Origin: Sulfitobacter mediterraneus
GTDB lineage: Bacteria; Pseudomonadota; Alphaproteobacteria; Rhodobacterales; Rhodobacteraceae
Assembly: GCF_003054325.1 (NCBI RefSeq)
Contig: NZ_QBKU01000011.1
Location: 62,001 to 126,000 of the forward strand
Length of the DNA: 64,000 nucleotides
Reading direction: 5' to 3'
Part shown: positions 54,854 through 62,699 of the stretch, one piece after another
How positions within the stretch are numbered: the first letter of the stretch is position 1
Layout: each line of letters starts with the position of its first letter
The notes under the pieces: model-generated
Database searches by the model: none
What the model was told of the DNA's origin: nothing
Seen by the model: only the letters and a program-made list of their open reading frames with translations
Program-made: the position numbers and the translations under genes

Positions 54854-54919
54854 TTTACGCTTCCCCAGCTGCCTATCCTGCGGTTAGGCTTGCGCCGGAC
54901 ACTGCAGGAAAGGCATGCC

Positions 54920-56056
54920 ATGACGCCAGCAGAACTGCGCCAATTGCGGCACCACTTTCACCGCAATCCCGAACTGGGGTTCGAAGAAGACCAAACCAAG
55001 GACAAAGTGGCCGAGATTTTGACGGATCTCGGAATCGAGGTGCATCGCGGCGCGGGCATTATTGGCATCCTGAAACGCGGCACCGGCAATCGCGCCATCG
55101 CCCTGCGGGCCGATATGGATGCCCTGCCCATTCTTGAGACCAGCATGCATGACTACCCCTCGCAATCACCCGGAACGATGCATGCCTGCGGCCATGACGG
55201 CCATATGACGATGCTTTTGGGTGCGGCGGCGGAACTGGCCGTGACCGGTCATTTTGACGGAACAGTGGTGTTTATCTTTCAGCCCAATGAGGAACACGGG
55301 CTCGGCGCCAAGGCCATGATCAACGAAGGCGTGCTAGAACGGTTTCCGGTGCAGGAAGTCTACGCCATCCACAATCTGCCCGGTGCGCCGCTTGGGCAAT
55401 TGTCCACCCGTCCGGGGTTGATCTGTTCCAGCGAAAGCCTGTTTGAAATCACTATCAACGGTCAGGGCGGTCATGCGTCGATGCCGCAAGCGGGCCGTGA
55501 CAGTATCACCATCGGATCAGAGATCGTGCTGGCGCTGCAAACCATCGTCTCGCGCAAATTGGCACCCGGCGCCGGTGTCGTGGTTTCGGTGACCGAGTTT
55601 CTGACCGATGGCCAACGCAACGTGCTGCCCGGACCTGCGGTTCTAAAGGGGGACGTGCGGGCGCGGTCCGGCGAAGACAGAAAAGCCGTTGCATCCCTGA
55701 TGGATCAGATCGCCAATGGCATCGGCGCGGCGCATGGGGTTGAGGTCGCGGTATCGTTCAACACCGAATTTATCGAAACGGTCAATGCGCCCGAACCAGT
55801 GGAGGCCGTTTTGAGTGCCGGGCAAACCCGCGGTCTGGAAGTGATTGGCGACCGTGAACCAATGAGCTTTTCCGAAGATTTTGCCCATTTCAGCGCCGCC
55901 ATTCCGGGGTGCTTTTTGTTGTTGGGCAATGGAACTGAAGGCGCAAATGGCCGCCCGCTGCATGCCTCGGATTACGATTTCAACGACGATTTGTCGCACA
56001 TTGGCGCGGCCTTTTGGACGCAACTTGTACAAGATCGCCTGCCCACCCAAACCTGA
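54920..56056 (+). CDS. M20-family amidohydrolase
   Basis: A 378-residue di-metal amidohydrolase of the M20D type (hippurate hydrolase / N-acyl amino acid deacylase group). It starts MTPAELRQLRHHFHRNPELGFEEDQT. The metal site includes MHACGHDGHMTMLLGAA and FQPNEEHGLGAKAMI (Glu pair), and the lid domain has NGQGGHASMPQAGRDSI. The final segment is DYDFNDDLSHIGAAFW. ATG 54920 follows AGGAAAGGCATGCC. It precedes the M24 gene by 11 bases, so both are co-transcribed. Substrate is probably an N-acyl amino acid but is not resolved. Confidence 0.9.
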   Translation: MTPAELRQLRHHFHRNPELGFEEDQTKDKVAEILTDLGIEVHRGAGIIGILKRGTGNRAIALRADMDALPILETSMHDYPSQSPGTMHACGHDGHMTMLLGAAAELAVTGHFDGTVVFIFQPNEEHGLGAKAMINEGVLERFPVQEVYAIHNLPGAPLGQLSTRPGLICSSESLFEITINGQGGHASMPQAGRDSITIGSEIVLALQTIVSRKLAPGAGVVVSVTEFLTDGQRNVLPGPAVLKGDVRARSGEDRKAVASLMDQIANGIGAAHGVEVAVSFNTEFIETVNAPEPVEAVLSAGQTRGLEVIGDREPMSFSEDFAHFSAAIPGCFLLLGNGTEGANGRPLHASDYDFNDDLSHIGAAFWTQLVQDRLPTQT

Positions 56057-56067
56057 AAGGAAAGCAG

Positions 56068-57213
56068 ATGTTCCAACGCAACCTTGAGACCTTTCGCACA
56101 AAGATGGCCGAGGCGGGCGTGGATGTGGCGCTGATCACTGATGATGACAGCGTGTATTACCTCACCGGTTATTACGACTATCTGCATATGGAATTTGGTA
56201 GGCCGACCATTTTGATCATCCCACGCGATGGGCCAAGTGTTCTGATCACTCCGATTATTGATTATGTGGCGGCGCAAAGTGCCGCGCAGGTCGATCGGAT
56301 CGCCCCTTGGAACGATGGCGCCGGAGACGAATGGCGGGCAGAGCTTCCGGCCGTTTTGAAGGAGGGGCGCAAGATTGCGGTTGAAACCGCGCATATGCCG
56401 CCCTCTGTGCGCAAGTTTGTGGATGACATCACAGGTCCGCAAGAGGTTGTGGATGCCACTCCGATCCTGTCAGAAATGCGCATGATCAAATCCCCAGCGG
56501 AATTGCAGCTGGCCCGCCACGCAGGCCAAGTGGCCAATGCGATGATGCGCGCGGGGCGCGATGCCATTGGCGATGGTGTACCGGAATACGAGGTGGCCAT
56601 TGCCACATCGCAGGCGGGCACAAGGGCAGCAGCGGAACTGCTGGCGGCGCATTATGACGATGCCGACATGTCACCCAACACCCATTTTCTACAGATCATG
56701 GCGTCGGGGGATCAGATCACCAAAACCCACCACCGCGCCTCGACCCGTGTGATGCGGCGGGGGGAGCCGGTGTTTCTGTGTTTTTGCGGGATGACCAATT
56801 TTCACCGCTTCAAGCTGGGCTTTGACCGGACCTTCTGGATTGGCGAAGTTGCAGATGAACGACAGCTTCCGATCTACGATGTTGCCGTGGCCAGCCAGCA
56901 GGCTGCCTTGAAGGTATTGCGCCCCGGCGTAACAGCACAAAGCGTGCATGCCGCCTATGCCGAGGTGATCCAGACAGCGGGATATGAGTATCCCTTCCGC
57001 TGCGGGCGGGCGACGGGGTTCAGCTATCTGGAACATCCGCAACTGGTGACGGGTGACACCACTGTCTTGCAACCGGGGATGGTTCTGGCCGTGGACGGGT
57101 CAGTGAACACCGATCATTTCCGGGCGCAGGTCGGCGACAGTTTCATCATCACCGAAGACGGGTATGAACAGATCACGGATCATTCCAAAGCGCTTGACGA
57201 TGTGGTGTTGTAA
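56068..57213 (+). CDS. Creatinase-like M24-family protein with altered metal site
   Basis: A 381-residue pita-bread-fold protein of the M24 (aminopeptidase P/creatinase) family. The N-terminal creatinase domain reads MFQRNLETFRTKMAEAGVDVALITDDDSVYYLTGYYDYLHMEFGRPT. The catalytic-domain landmarks are aberrant. The first Asp region reads FLCFCGMTNFHRFKLGFDRTF, where only one Asp aligns, the His region reads CGRATGFSYLEHPQL, and the final Glu region reads FRAQVGDSFIITEDG. Metallopeptidase ligands are therefore missing, as in creatinases, but creatinase catalytic Glu residues are not evident either. It is probably an amidinohydrolase-like or other non-peptidase. It is coupled to the M20 gene. Confidence 0.83.
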   Translation: MFQRNLETFRTKMAEAGVDVALITDDDSVYYLTGYYDYLHMEFGRPTILIIPRDGPSVLITPIIDYVAAQSAAQVDRIAPWNDGAGDEWRAELPAVLKEGRKIAVETAHMPPSVRKFVDDITGPQEVVDATPILSEMRMIKSPAELQLARHAGQVANAMMRAGRDAIGDGVPEYEVAIATSQAGTRAAAELLAAHYDDADMSPNTHFLQIMASGDQITKTHHRASTRVMRRGEPVFLCFCGMTNFHRFKLGFDRTFWIGEVADERQLPIYDVAVASQQAALKVLRPGVTAQSVHAAYAEVIQTAGYEYPFRCGRATGFSYLEHPQLVTGDTTVLQPGMVLAVDGSVNTDHFRAQVGDSFIITEDGYEQITDHSKALDDVVL

Positions 57214-57218
57214 GCCCC

Positions 57219-58667
57219 CTACCCGCGTTTGATCAGCAGTCGCGCGGAGACCCCGACGGCGGTGTCCTCAAACGACAATGTGCCTCCGTGCAAATGGGCG
57301 ATAGTGGCCACGATGGTCAGGCCAAGGCCGTAGCCATCAATCGTCGCGGTATTCTCACCCCGTTGAAACGGGGCCAGCAAGGCCTCGATGTCCTTGGCGG
57401 AACTGTCTGATCCTTCGTCCTCAACGATGATCGTGGCGCTGCCTGCGTCTGCCTCAAGCGAAACGGTCGCACGCCGTCCGTATTTCAGCGCATTGTCGAT
57501 CAGATTGGCCATCGCGCGTTGCAGGGCAATAGGCCGGCCGGTGACGGTGATCTGCCGGTCCCCCGCCATCACACTTTGGCCCTGCCGGGACATGAACACC
57601 GATCCGCCCCCCTGCATCACCACGTCTTGCGCCGCGCGGAAACTGACCGCGCGGCCCATGTCCTGATAATCCGTCACAACCGCATCAATCAGCGCATTGA
57701 GCGATAGCTTGCGCGGCTCTTCCACGTTCATCTCGGCGCGGGTGTAGGTCAGAACGCTTTCGATCATGCCTGTCATGCTGTCGATATCCGCGTCCAACTT
57801 ACCGCGCAGGTCTGCATCGCCGATCAGCGCGGTGCGCAGGCGCAGGCGGGTGGCAGGGGTGCCTAGATCGTGACTGACCCCCGACAAGACTGCCGCACGA
57901 TTGGCCAGATGCGCCCGTTCCGCCTCAAGATAGCTGTTCACCGCCGCGACGATATCCTGAAGCTCTTGCGGGCCGGGCAGATCATAGCTGGCTGGCCCGC
58001 CCACCCGGCGGCGGTCGCGCAACTGTGCAGCAAAACGGGCAAAATCGCTGGATTGATTGAGCGCGATGGTGATCAAAATGCCAAAAGCGACGATGGCAAA
58101 GAGAACCGCAGGCAGGCGCAGGTCAACGGGCGCCGCGTCGCAACCCCAGACCAGCGCACCGTCAATCCGCACCCATGGCGCTTGGCCCATCTGGGCCACC
58201 ACCACAGGATCGCTGCAATAAGAAGCCAAAAGCCGCAGCACCGCCCCAGTGGTTTCCGCCGCAGTTTGCCCGTCGCGGTGCGGCAGTCCGGCCAAACGGT
58301 AGGTCAGATCGGGCGACAGGATCGCCAAAGTCAGTGGCTTGCTGGTTGTGCGGTTCAGGGCATCTGCAAGGATCGGCACATTGGTGATCCGCGCTCCATT
58401 GGGTGCACCACTGATCTGGTGAAAGGCTCCGGCCTCTGCGTGGGTTTGATCCACCGCTGACAAGGGCGTGACGCGGACACCTTCGGGCGGCGCGGTGCCG
58501 TTTTGCATCGCATAATAAAGGGTTGTGCCCGCCAGTTGCGCCTGCGCCAGATGGGATTTCCAGTTTTGGGTCGATTGCATCCACAGGCCAACCGCGACCG
58601 CCGCCGCCACAAAGGCCGCCAGCACCAAGGCGCTGACGATCGCGCGGAGGCTGTGCAGGGCTTTCAC
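57219..58667 (-). CDS. Two-component sensor histidine kinase (GtrS-like)
   Basis: A 482-residue sensor kinase in the inner membrane. TM1 is at residues 9-30 and TM2 at about 185-202, with a periplasmic sensor of about 150 residues between. The H-box is SGVSHDLGTPATRLRLR with phospho-acceptor H266; the usual Arg after HDL is Gly. The N-box is RAMANLIDNALKYG, the G1 region has VEDEGSDSSAKDIEAL, and the G2-like region has GYGLGLTIVATIAHLHGG. It overlaps the regulator gene by four bases and lies near a gtsABCD-type transporter, as gtrS does in Pseudomonas. Its ligand specificity is not established. Confidence 0.88.
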   Translation of the reverse strand: MKALHSLRAIVSALVLAAFVAAAVAVGLWMQSTQNWKSHLAQAQLAGTTLYYAMQNGTAPPEGVRVTPLSAVDQTHAEAGAFHQISGAPNGARITNVPILADALNRTTSKPLTLAILSPDLTYRLAGLPHRDGQTAAETTGAVLRLLASYCSDPVVVAQMGQAPWVRIDGALVWGCDAAPVDLRLPAVLFAIVAFGILITIALNQSSDFARFAAQLRDRRRVGGPASYDLPGPQELQDIVAAVNSYLEAERAHLANRAAVLSGVSHDLGTPATRLRLRTALIGDADLRGKLDADIDSMTGMIESVLTYTRAEMNVEEPRKLSLNALIDAVVTDYQDMGRAVSFRAAQDVVMQGGGSVFMSRQGQSVMAGDRQITVTGRPIALQRAMANLIDNALKYGRRATVSLEADAGSATIIVEDEGSDSSAKDIEALLAPFQRGENTATIDGYGLGLTIVATIAHLHGGTLSFEDTAVGVSARLLIKRG

Positions 58668-59401
58668 TGGTCCTGCACCGTGACGTCTGCGGAAAAGACA
58701 TAGCCGACCCCGCGTTCGGTGCGCAGGATTTGCGGATCTTTGGGGTTTTTCTCAATCTTGGAACGCAGCCGCCCGACCAGCACATCAATGGCACGGCCCG
58801 TTGCATCCGCTGTTTGTCCGGTATCGCCCGTCACATCCAGCGCGGCGGCGATTTCCTCTCGGGTGAGGGGGATATGTGGATTGGCCACCAGCGTTTGCAA
58901 CAAAGCCAACTCGCGCCGGGACAGGGTGACCTGAATGCCCGCGGGCGACAGGACCTCACCGCGTTTGGCGTTGTAGACCCAGCCGTGAAATTCAAATGTC
59001 TTGGTGTTGCGCCGATGAACCAGCGACGAAGACCGCCGCGCCCGCGACAGGACCGCCTTGACCCGCGCCAGCAACAGATCGGGGTTGAAGGGTTTGGCAA
59101 TGTAATCATCCGCGCCAACCTCATAGCCTTCCATGCGCTGATGATCGGCAGACAGGGCCGAGACCATGATGATCGGCACATCCTGTTCACTGCGCAGCCG
59201 CGCACAGATCTCAAGTCCGTTTTCATCGCCCAGCATCACGTCGAGCAAGATCAGATCCACCCGCCCGCCATCCAGATGTTTGCGCACGTCCGCCTCTGTC
59301 CCCGCAGGCAGGGCCATCGCACCGTTCTGGCGCAGGAATTGCGTCACCATCTGGCGCACGTCCTGGTCGTCATCAACCACAAGAATCCGGGGGATTGTCA
59401 C
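58664..59401 (-). CDS. OmpR-family response regulator (GltR-like)
   Basis: A 245-residue response regulator. The receiver domain has acid pocket VVDDDQD, phospho-acceptor D54 in ILLDVMLGDENG, and Lys in DDYIAKPFN. The winged-helix DNA-binding domain spans about residues 135-235 with VTLSRRELALLQTLVANPHIPLTREEIAAAL and VGRLRSKIEKNPKDPQILRTERGVGYVFS. It is transcribed away from the transporter genes across 224 bases that hold phased direct repeats. By position it resembles GltR, regulator of glucose uptake in Pseudomonas. It overlaps the kinase gene by four bases. Confidence 0.93.
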   Translation of the reverse strand: MTIPRILVVDDDQDVRQMVTQFLRQNGAMALPAGTEADVRKHLDGGRVDLILLDVMLGDENGLEICARLRSEQDVPIIMVSALSADHQRMEGYEVGADDYIAKPFNPDLLLARVKAVLSRARRSSSLVHRRNTKTFEFHGWVYNAKRGEVLSPAGIQVTLSRRELALLQTLVANPHIPLTREEIAAALDVTGDTGQTADATGRAIDVLVGRLRSKIEKNPKDPQILRTERGVGYVFSADVTVQDQ

Positions 59402-59452
59402 CTGGGTCTCTCCTTTGGGGCGGGCCGTTCTGGCCGCCGGTGATGCAATTCA

Positions 59453-59498
59453 TGTAACACAATGCAACAAAATCGAGGGCTATGTAACAACCGGTAAC
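59453..59498. promoter_or_regulatory. Helically phased TGTAAC-type direct repeats upstream of gtsA
   Basis: Half-sites TGTAACA (59453), TGCAACA (59463), TGTAACA (59483) and GGTAAC (59493) are spaced 10 bases apart, with the 59473 register skipped. OmpR-family regulators bind tandem direct repeats with a 10-11 base period. The array lies 52 bases from the regulator start and about 130 bases from gtsA, so it may control both directions. Seen directly; the binding protein is inference. Confidence 0.55.
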
Positions 59499-59625
59499 GG
59501 CGCTGCTGTTTAATTGCCATTTCCGGGCCCGGCGCCGCTATAAGTGGATTGCATGGCGGGCGGCCCATCCCACAGACTTGCGCCATCATGACCGCTTTTG
59601 CGGATAATTCTGGGAGGAAACACAC

Positions 59626-60870
59626 ATGAAATCCTATGCTTTGAGCATTGCCTGCGGTGTCGCACTGGGCACATCCGGCGCGGCCTTTGCCGAACCGCAA
59701 GCCGAAGTGCTGCATTACTGGACATCCGGCGGCGAGGCCAAATCCGTCGCCGTGTTGCAAGAAGAGTTTGCCGCAAATGGTGGCACCTGGACGGACATGC
59801 CAGTGGCAGGCGGCGGCGGTGATGCCGCAATGACCGCGCTTCGGGCGCGGGTTCTGTCGGGCAATGCGCCCACCGCTGTTCAATTGAAGGGCCCCGCCAT
59901 TCAGGAATGGTACGAAGAAGGCGTGCTGGCCGATATCTCAGCCGTCGCCGAGGCCAACAATTGGGAGGCCGTTCTGCCAGCCTCTATTGCGGGCCACATG
60001 AAATGCGAGGGCAGCTGGTGTGCGGCGCCGGTGAATGTTCACCGCGTGGATTGGATCTGGGCCAACGCCAACGTGCTTGAGGCCAACGGCATCGAAATGC
60101 CAACCAGCTGGGAGGCGTTCAACGCCGCCGCAGACAAGTTGCAAGCGGCAGGTATCATTCCATTGGCACATGGTGGTCAGGCCTGGCAGGACGCCACGGT
60201 TTTTGAAGCGGTCGCGCTTGGCATTCTGGGCGCCGAAGGTTTCCACAAGGCTTTTGTGGAACTGGACAAAGACACGCTGACCTCTGACGCGATGGTCGCC
60301 ACCTTTGACCAGATGCGCAAAATGCGCGGTTATGTTGATCCGAACTTCTCGGGCCGCGACTGGAACCTGGCCACCGCCATGGTGATGAACGGCGAGGCGG
60401 CGTTTCAGATCATGGGCGACTGGGCCAAGGGCGAATTTATGGCAGCGGGTAAAGCGCCCGGCGAGGACTTCCTCTGCGCCTCGACCCCCGGCGATGGGTT
60501 CCTCTACAACGTTGACAGCTTTGCCATGTTCGAAGTGGGCGGTGCAGACAAGCAGGCCGGTCAGGCCCTGCTGGCTGAGTTGGTTGTCGGCAAAAACTTC
60601 CAAAAGGTGTTCAACCTGAACAAGGGCTCGATCCCTGCACGCACCGACGTACCGCTCGACGAATTTGACAGCTGCGCGGTTCTGTCTGCGGCAGATATGG
60701 CGGCCAGCTCTGACAACGGATCACTGTTGCCCAGCTATGCGCACGGCATGGCCCTGCGCGGCGCACAGGCCGGTGCCATTACCGATGTTGTGACGGCGCA
60801 TTTCAACTCTGACATGTCCTCTGCGGATGCGGTTCAGATGTTGGCAGACGCTGTCGCAAACAGCATGTAA
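59626..60870 (+). CDS. gtsA: Glucose/mannose ABC transporter substrate-binding protein (GtsA-like)
   Basis: Periplasmic sugar-binding protein of 414 residues. The signal peptide is MKSYALSIACGVALGTSGAAFA. The mature protein begins EPQAEVLHYWTSGGEAKSV, and has VAGGGGDAAMTALRARVLSGNAPTAVQLKGPAIQEWYEEG, APVNVHRVDWIWANANVLEANGI and MGDWAKGEFMAAGKAPGEDFLC. These segments match Pseudomonas GtsA closely. A strong GGGAGGAAACACAC ribosome binding site is present. It is the first gene of the transporter operon and is followed by a hairpin. Glucose or mannose is the expected ligand, by family. Confidence 0.92.
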   Translation: MKSYALSIACGVALGTSGAAFAEPQAEVLHYWTSGGEAKSVAVLQEEFAANGGTWTDMPVAGGGGDAAMTALRARVLSGNAPTAVQLKGPAIQEWYEEGVLADISAVAEANNWEAVLPASIAGHMKCEGSWCAAPVNVHRVDWIWANANVLEANGIEMPTSWEAFNAAADKLQAAGIIPLAHGGQAWQDATVFEAVALGILGAEGFHKAFVELDKDTLTSDAMVATFDQMRKMRGYVDPNFSGRDWNLATAMVMNGEAAFQIMGDWAKGEFMAAGKAPGEDFLCASTPGDGFLYNVDSFAMFEVGGADKQAGQALLAELVVGKNFQKVFNLNKGSIPARTDVPLDEFDSCAVLSAADMAASSDNGSLLPSYAHGMALRGAQAGAITDVVTAHFNSDMSSADAVQMLADAVANSM

Positions 60871-60876
60871 GCCACG

Positions 60877-60912
60877 CTGCCGCCCCGCCAATTGGCCGGG
60901 GCGGCAGATTTT
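60877..60912 (+). terminator. Intercistronic hairpin after the sugar-binding protein gene
   Basis: CTGCCGCCCCG and its exact complement (60877-60887 with 60897-60907) form an 11-base GC-rich stem with a 9-base loop, followed by ATTTT. It lies between gtsA and gtsB, seven bases after the stop. Such hairpins attenuate or protect the upstream message so that binding protein is made in excess over permeases. Confidence 0.75.
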
Positions 60913-60929
60913 CCGGGGGGATAAAGTTC

Positions 60930-61802
60930 ATGACAAAATGGCTTGAAGAAAACACACCCAAACTGGTGCTGGCGCCCTCTTTCATTGCCATCCTTGTGTT
61001 CGTCTACGGCTTTATCGCCTGGACAGCATGGGTTTCGATGACGCGCTCGCGGCTGTTGCCCAAATACGAGATCGAAGGGTTTATCCAGTATGACCGGCTG
61101 TTTGCATCGCCGCGCTGGGACACGGCCTTTGGCAATCTGTTTATATTTGGCACCCTGTTCATCGTGATCGCAATGATCCTTGGTTTGGTGCTTGCGATCT
61201 TGCTGGATCAGAACATCCGTACCGAAGGCGCGATCCGTACGATTTACCTATATCCAATGGCGCTTTCGATGATTGTCACCGGCACCGCATGGAAATGGAT
61301 TTTGAATCCCGGTCTGGGTCTTCAGGCCATGGTGCGGGGTTGGGGGTTTGAGGACTTTACCTTTGACTGGTTGGTTGATCCAGATATGGCGATTTACACG
61401 ATTGTGCTGGCCGCGATCTGGCAAAGCTCGGGCTTTGTGATGGCGCTGTTCCTCGCGGGTCTGCGGTCCGTGGACGAAGAGATCATTAAGGCCGCGCAGG
61501 TCGATGGCATCCCCACGTGGCGTGTCTATACCGCGATCATCATTCCATCGATGGCGCCGATTTTCCTCTCAGCGTTTATCGTGCTGTCGCACCTTGCAAT
61601 CAAAAGCTTTGATCTGGTTATCGCGCTCACTGGCGGCGGCCCCGGCTATGCCACCGATCTGCCCGCAACCTACATGTACGCCATGGCGTTTTCGCGCGGC
61701 GATATCGGTCAGGCGGCCAGTTCTGCGATGATCATGATGCTGGTCGTGTTTGCGATTGTGGTGCCCTACCTTTATTCCGAATTGAGGTCCAAAGATGGCT
61801 GA
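60930..61802 (+). CDS. gtsB: Sugar ABC transporter permease (GtsB-like)
   Basis: Inner-membrane permease of 290 residues with about six helices. It starts MTKWLEENTPKLVLAPSFIAILVFVYGFIAWTAWVSMTRS and has the cytoplasmic EAA loop EIIKAAQVDGIPTWRVYTAIIIPSMAPIFLSAF for contact with the ATPase. The last helix includes AMIMMLVVFAIVVPYLYSEL. It overlaps gtsC by eight bases. It follows the gtsA-gtsB hairpin, with GGGGGG before the start. Confidence 0.92.
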   Translation: MTKWLEENTPKLVLAPSFIAILVFVYGFIAWTAWVSMTRSRLLPKYEIEGFIQYDRLFASPRWDTAFGNLFIFGTLFIVIAMILGLVLAILLDQNIRTEGAIRTIYLYPMALSMIVTGTAWKWILNPGLGLQAMVRGWGFEDFTFDWLVDPDMAIYTIVLAAIWQSSGFVMALFLAGLRSVDEEIIKAAQVDGIPTWRVYTAIIIPSMAPIFLSAFIVLSHLAIKSFDLVIALTGGGPGYATDLPATYMYAMAFSRGDIGQAASSAMIMMLVVFAIVVPYLYSELRSKDG

Positions 61803-62694
61803 TCTGTCTGTCTCCGCTGCCTCCCCTGCGGGGCAAAGCCAAACCGGCAAAATTGCCCTGCGCTGGTCGCTTTATACGCTGCTGTGCCTGTTTGCGCTGT
61901 TTTACCTGCTGCCGCTTTTTGTGATGATCACCACCTCACTGAAAAGCCTTGATGAAATTCGCACAGGGGATCTGATTTCCCTGCCCCGCGAGGTCACGTT
62001 CGACGCCTGGCGCACCGCGTGGTCTGGTGCCTGCACCGGTATCCAATGCGAAGGGGTGCGGCCCTATTTCTGGAACTCCGTCCTGATCGCCATTCCCGGC
62101 GTGGCCATTTCAACCCTGTTGGGTGCGATGAACGGCTATGTCGTGGCGCAATGGCGGTTTCGCGGGGCCAATATCATCTTTTCGCTGATGCTGTTTGGCT
62201 GCTTCATCCCGTTTCAGGTGGTTCTGCTGCCGATGGCGCGGGTGCTTGGGATGATGGGCATTGCCGGTACCATTCCGGGCTTGATCTTTGTGCATGTGAT
62301 TTATGGCCTGGGCTTTACCACCTTGTTTTTCCGAAACTATTACGTCTCGATCCCGGCGGATCTGACCAAAGCCGCGAAAGTGGACGGCGCGGGTTTCTTT
62401 CGCATCTTCTGGTCGATCTTCCTGCCGCTCTCGCTGCCGATCATCGTTGTCACCGTGATCTGGCAGTTCACCCAGATCTGGAATGATTTCCTGTTTGGTG
62501 TGTCCTTCAGTCAGGCCGGAACCCAGCCTGTGACGGTCGCGCTGAACAACATCGTCAACTCCACCACCGGCGTCAAAGAATACAACGTTGATATGGCCGC
62601 CGCGATCATCGCTGCGCTGCCGACCCTGCTTGTCTATGTCGTTGCCGGCAAATATTTCGTCCGCGGCCTGACCGCCGGATCCGTGAAAGGATAA
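61795..62694 (+). CDS. gtsC: Sugar ABC transporter permease (GtsC-like)
   Basis: Second permease subunit, 299 residues. The segments are ALRWSLYTLLCLFALFYLLPLFVMITTSLKSLDEIR, then YFWNSVLIAIPGVAISTLLGAMNGYVVAQWRF. The EAA loop DLTKAAKVDGAGFFRIFWSIFLPLSLPIIVVTVIWQFTQIWNDFLFG contacts the ATPase. It forms the channel with GtsB. It overlaps gtsB by eight bases and precedes the ATPase gene by five bases. Confidence 0.92.
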   Translation: MADLSVSAASPAGQSQTGKIALRWSLYTLLCLFALFYLLPLFVMITTSLKSLDEIRTGDLISLPREVTFDAWRTAWSGACTGIQCEGVRPYFWNSVLIAIPGVAISTLLGAMNGYVVAQWRFRGANIIFSLMLFGCFIPFQVVLLPMARVLGMMGIAGTIPGLIFVHVIYGLGFTTLFFRNYYVSIPADLTKAAKVDGAGFFRIFWSIFLPLSLPIIVVTVIWQFTQIWNDFLFGVSFSQAGTQPVTVALNNIVNSTTGVKEYNVDMAAAIIAALPTLLVYVVAGKYFVRGLTAGSVKG

Positions 62695-62699
62695 TCCCA

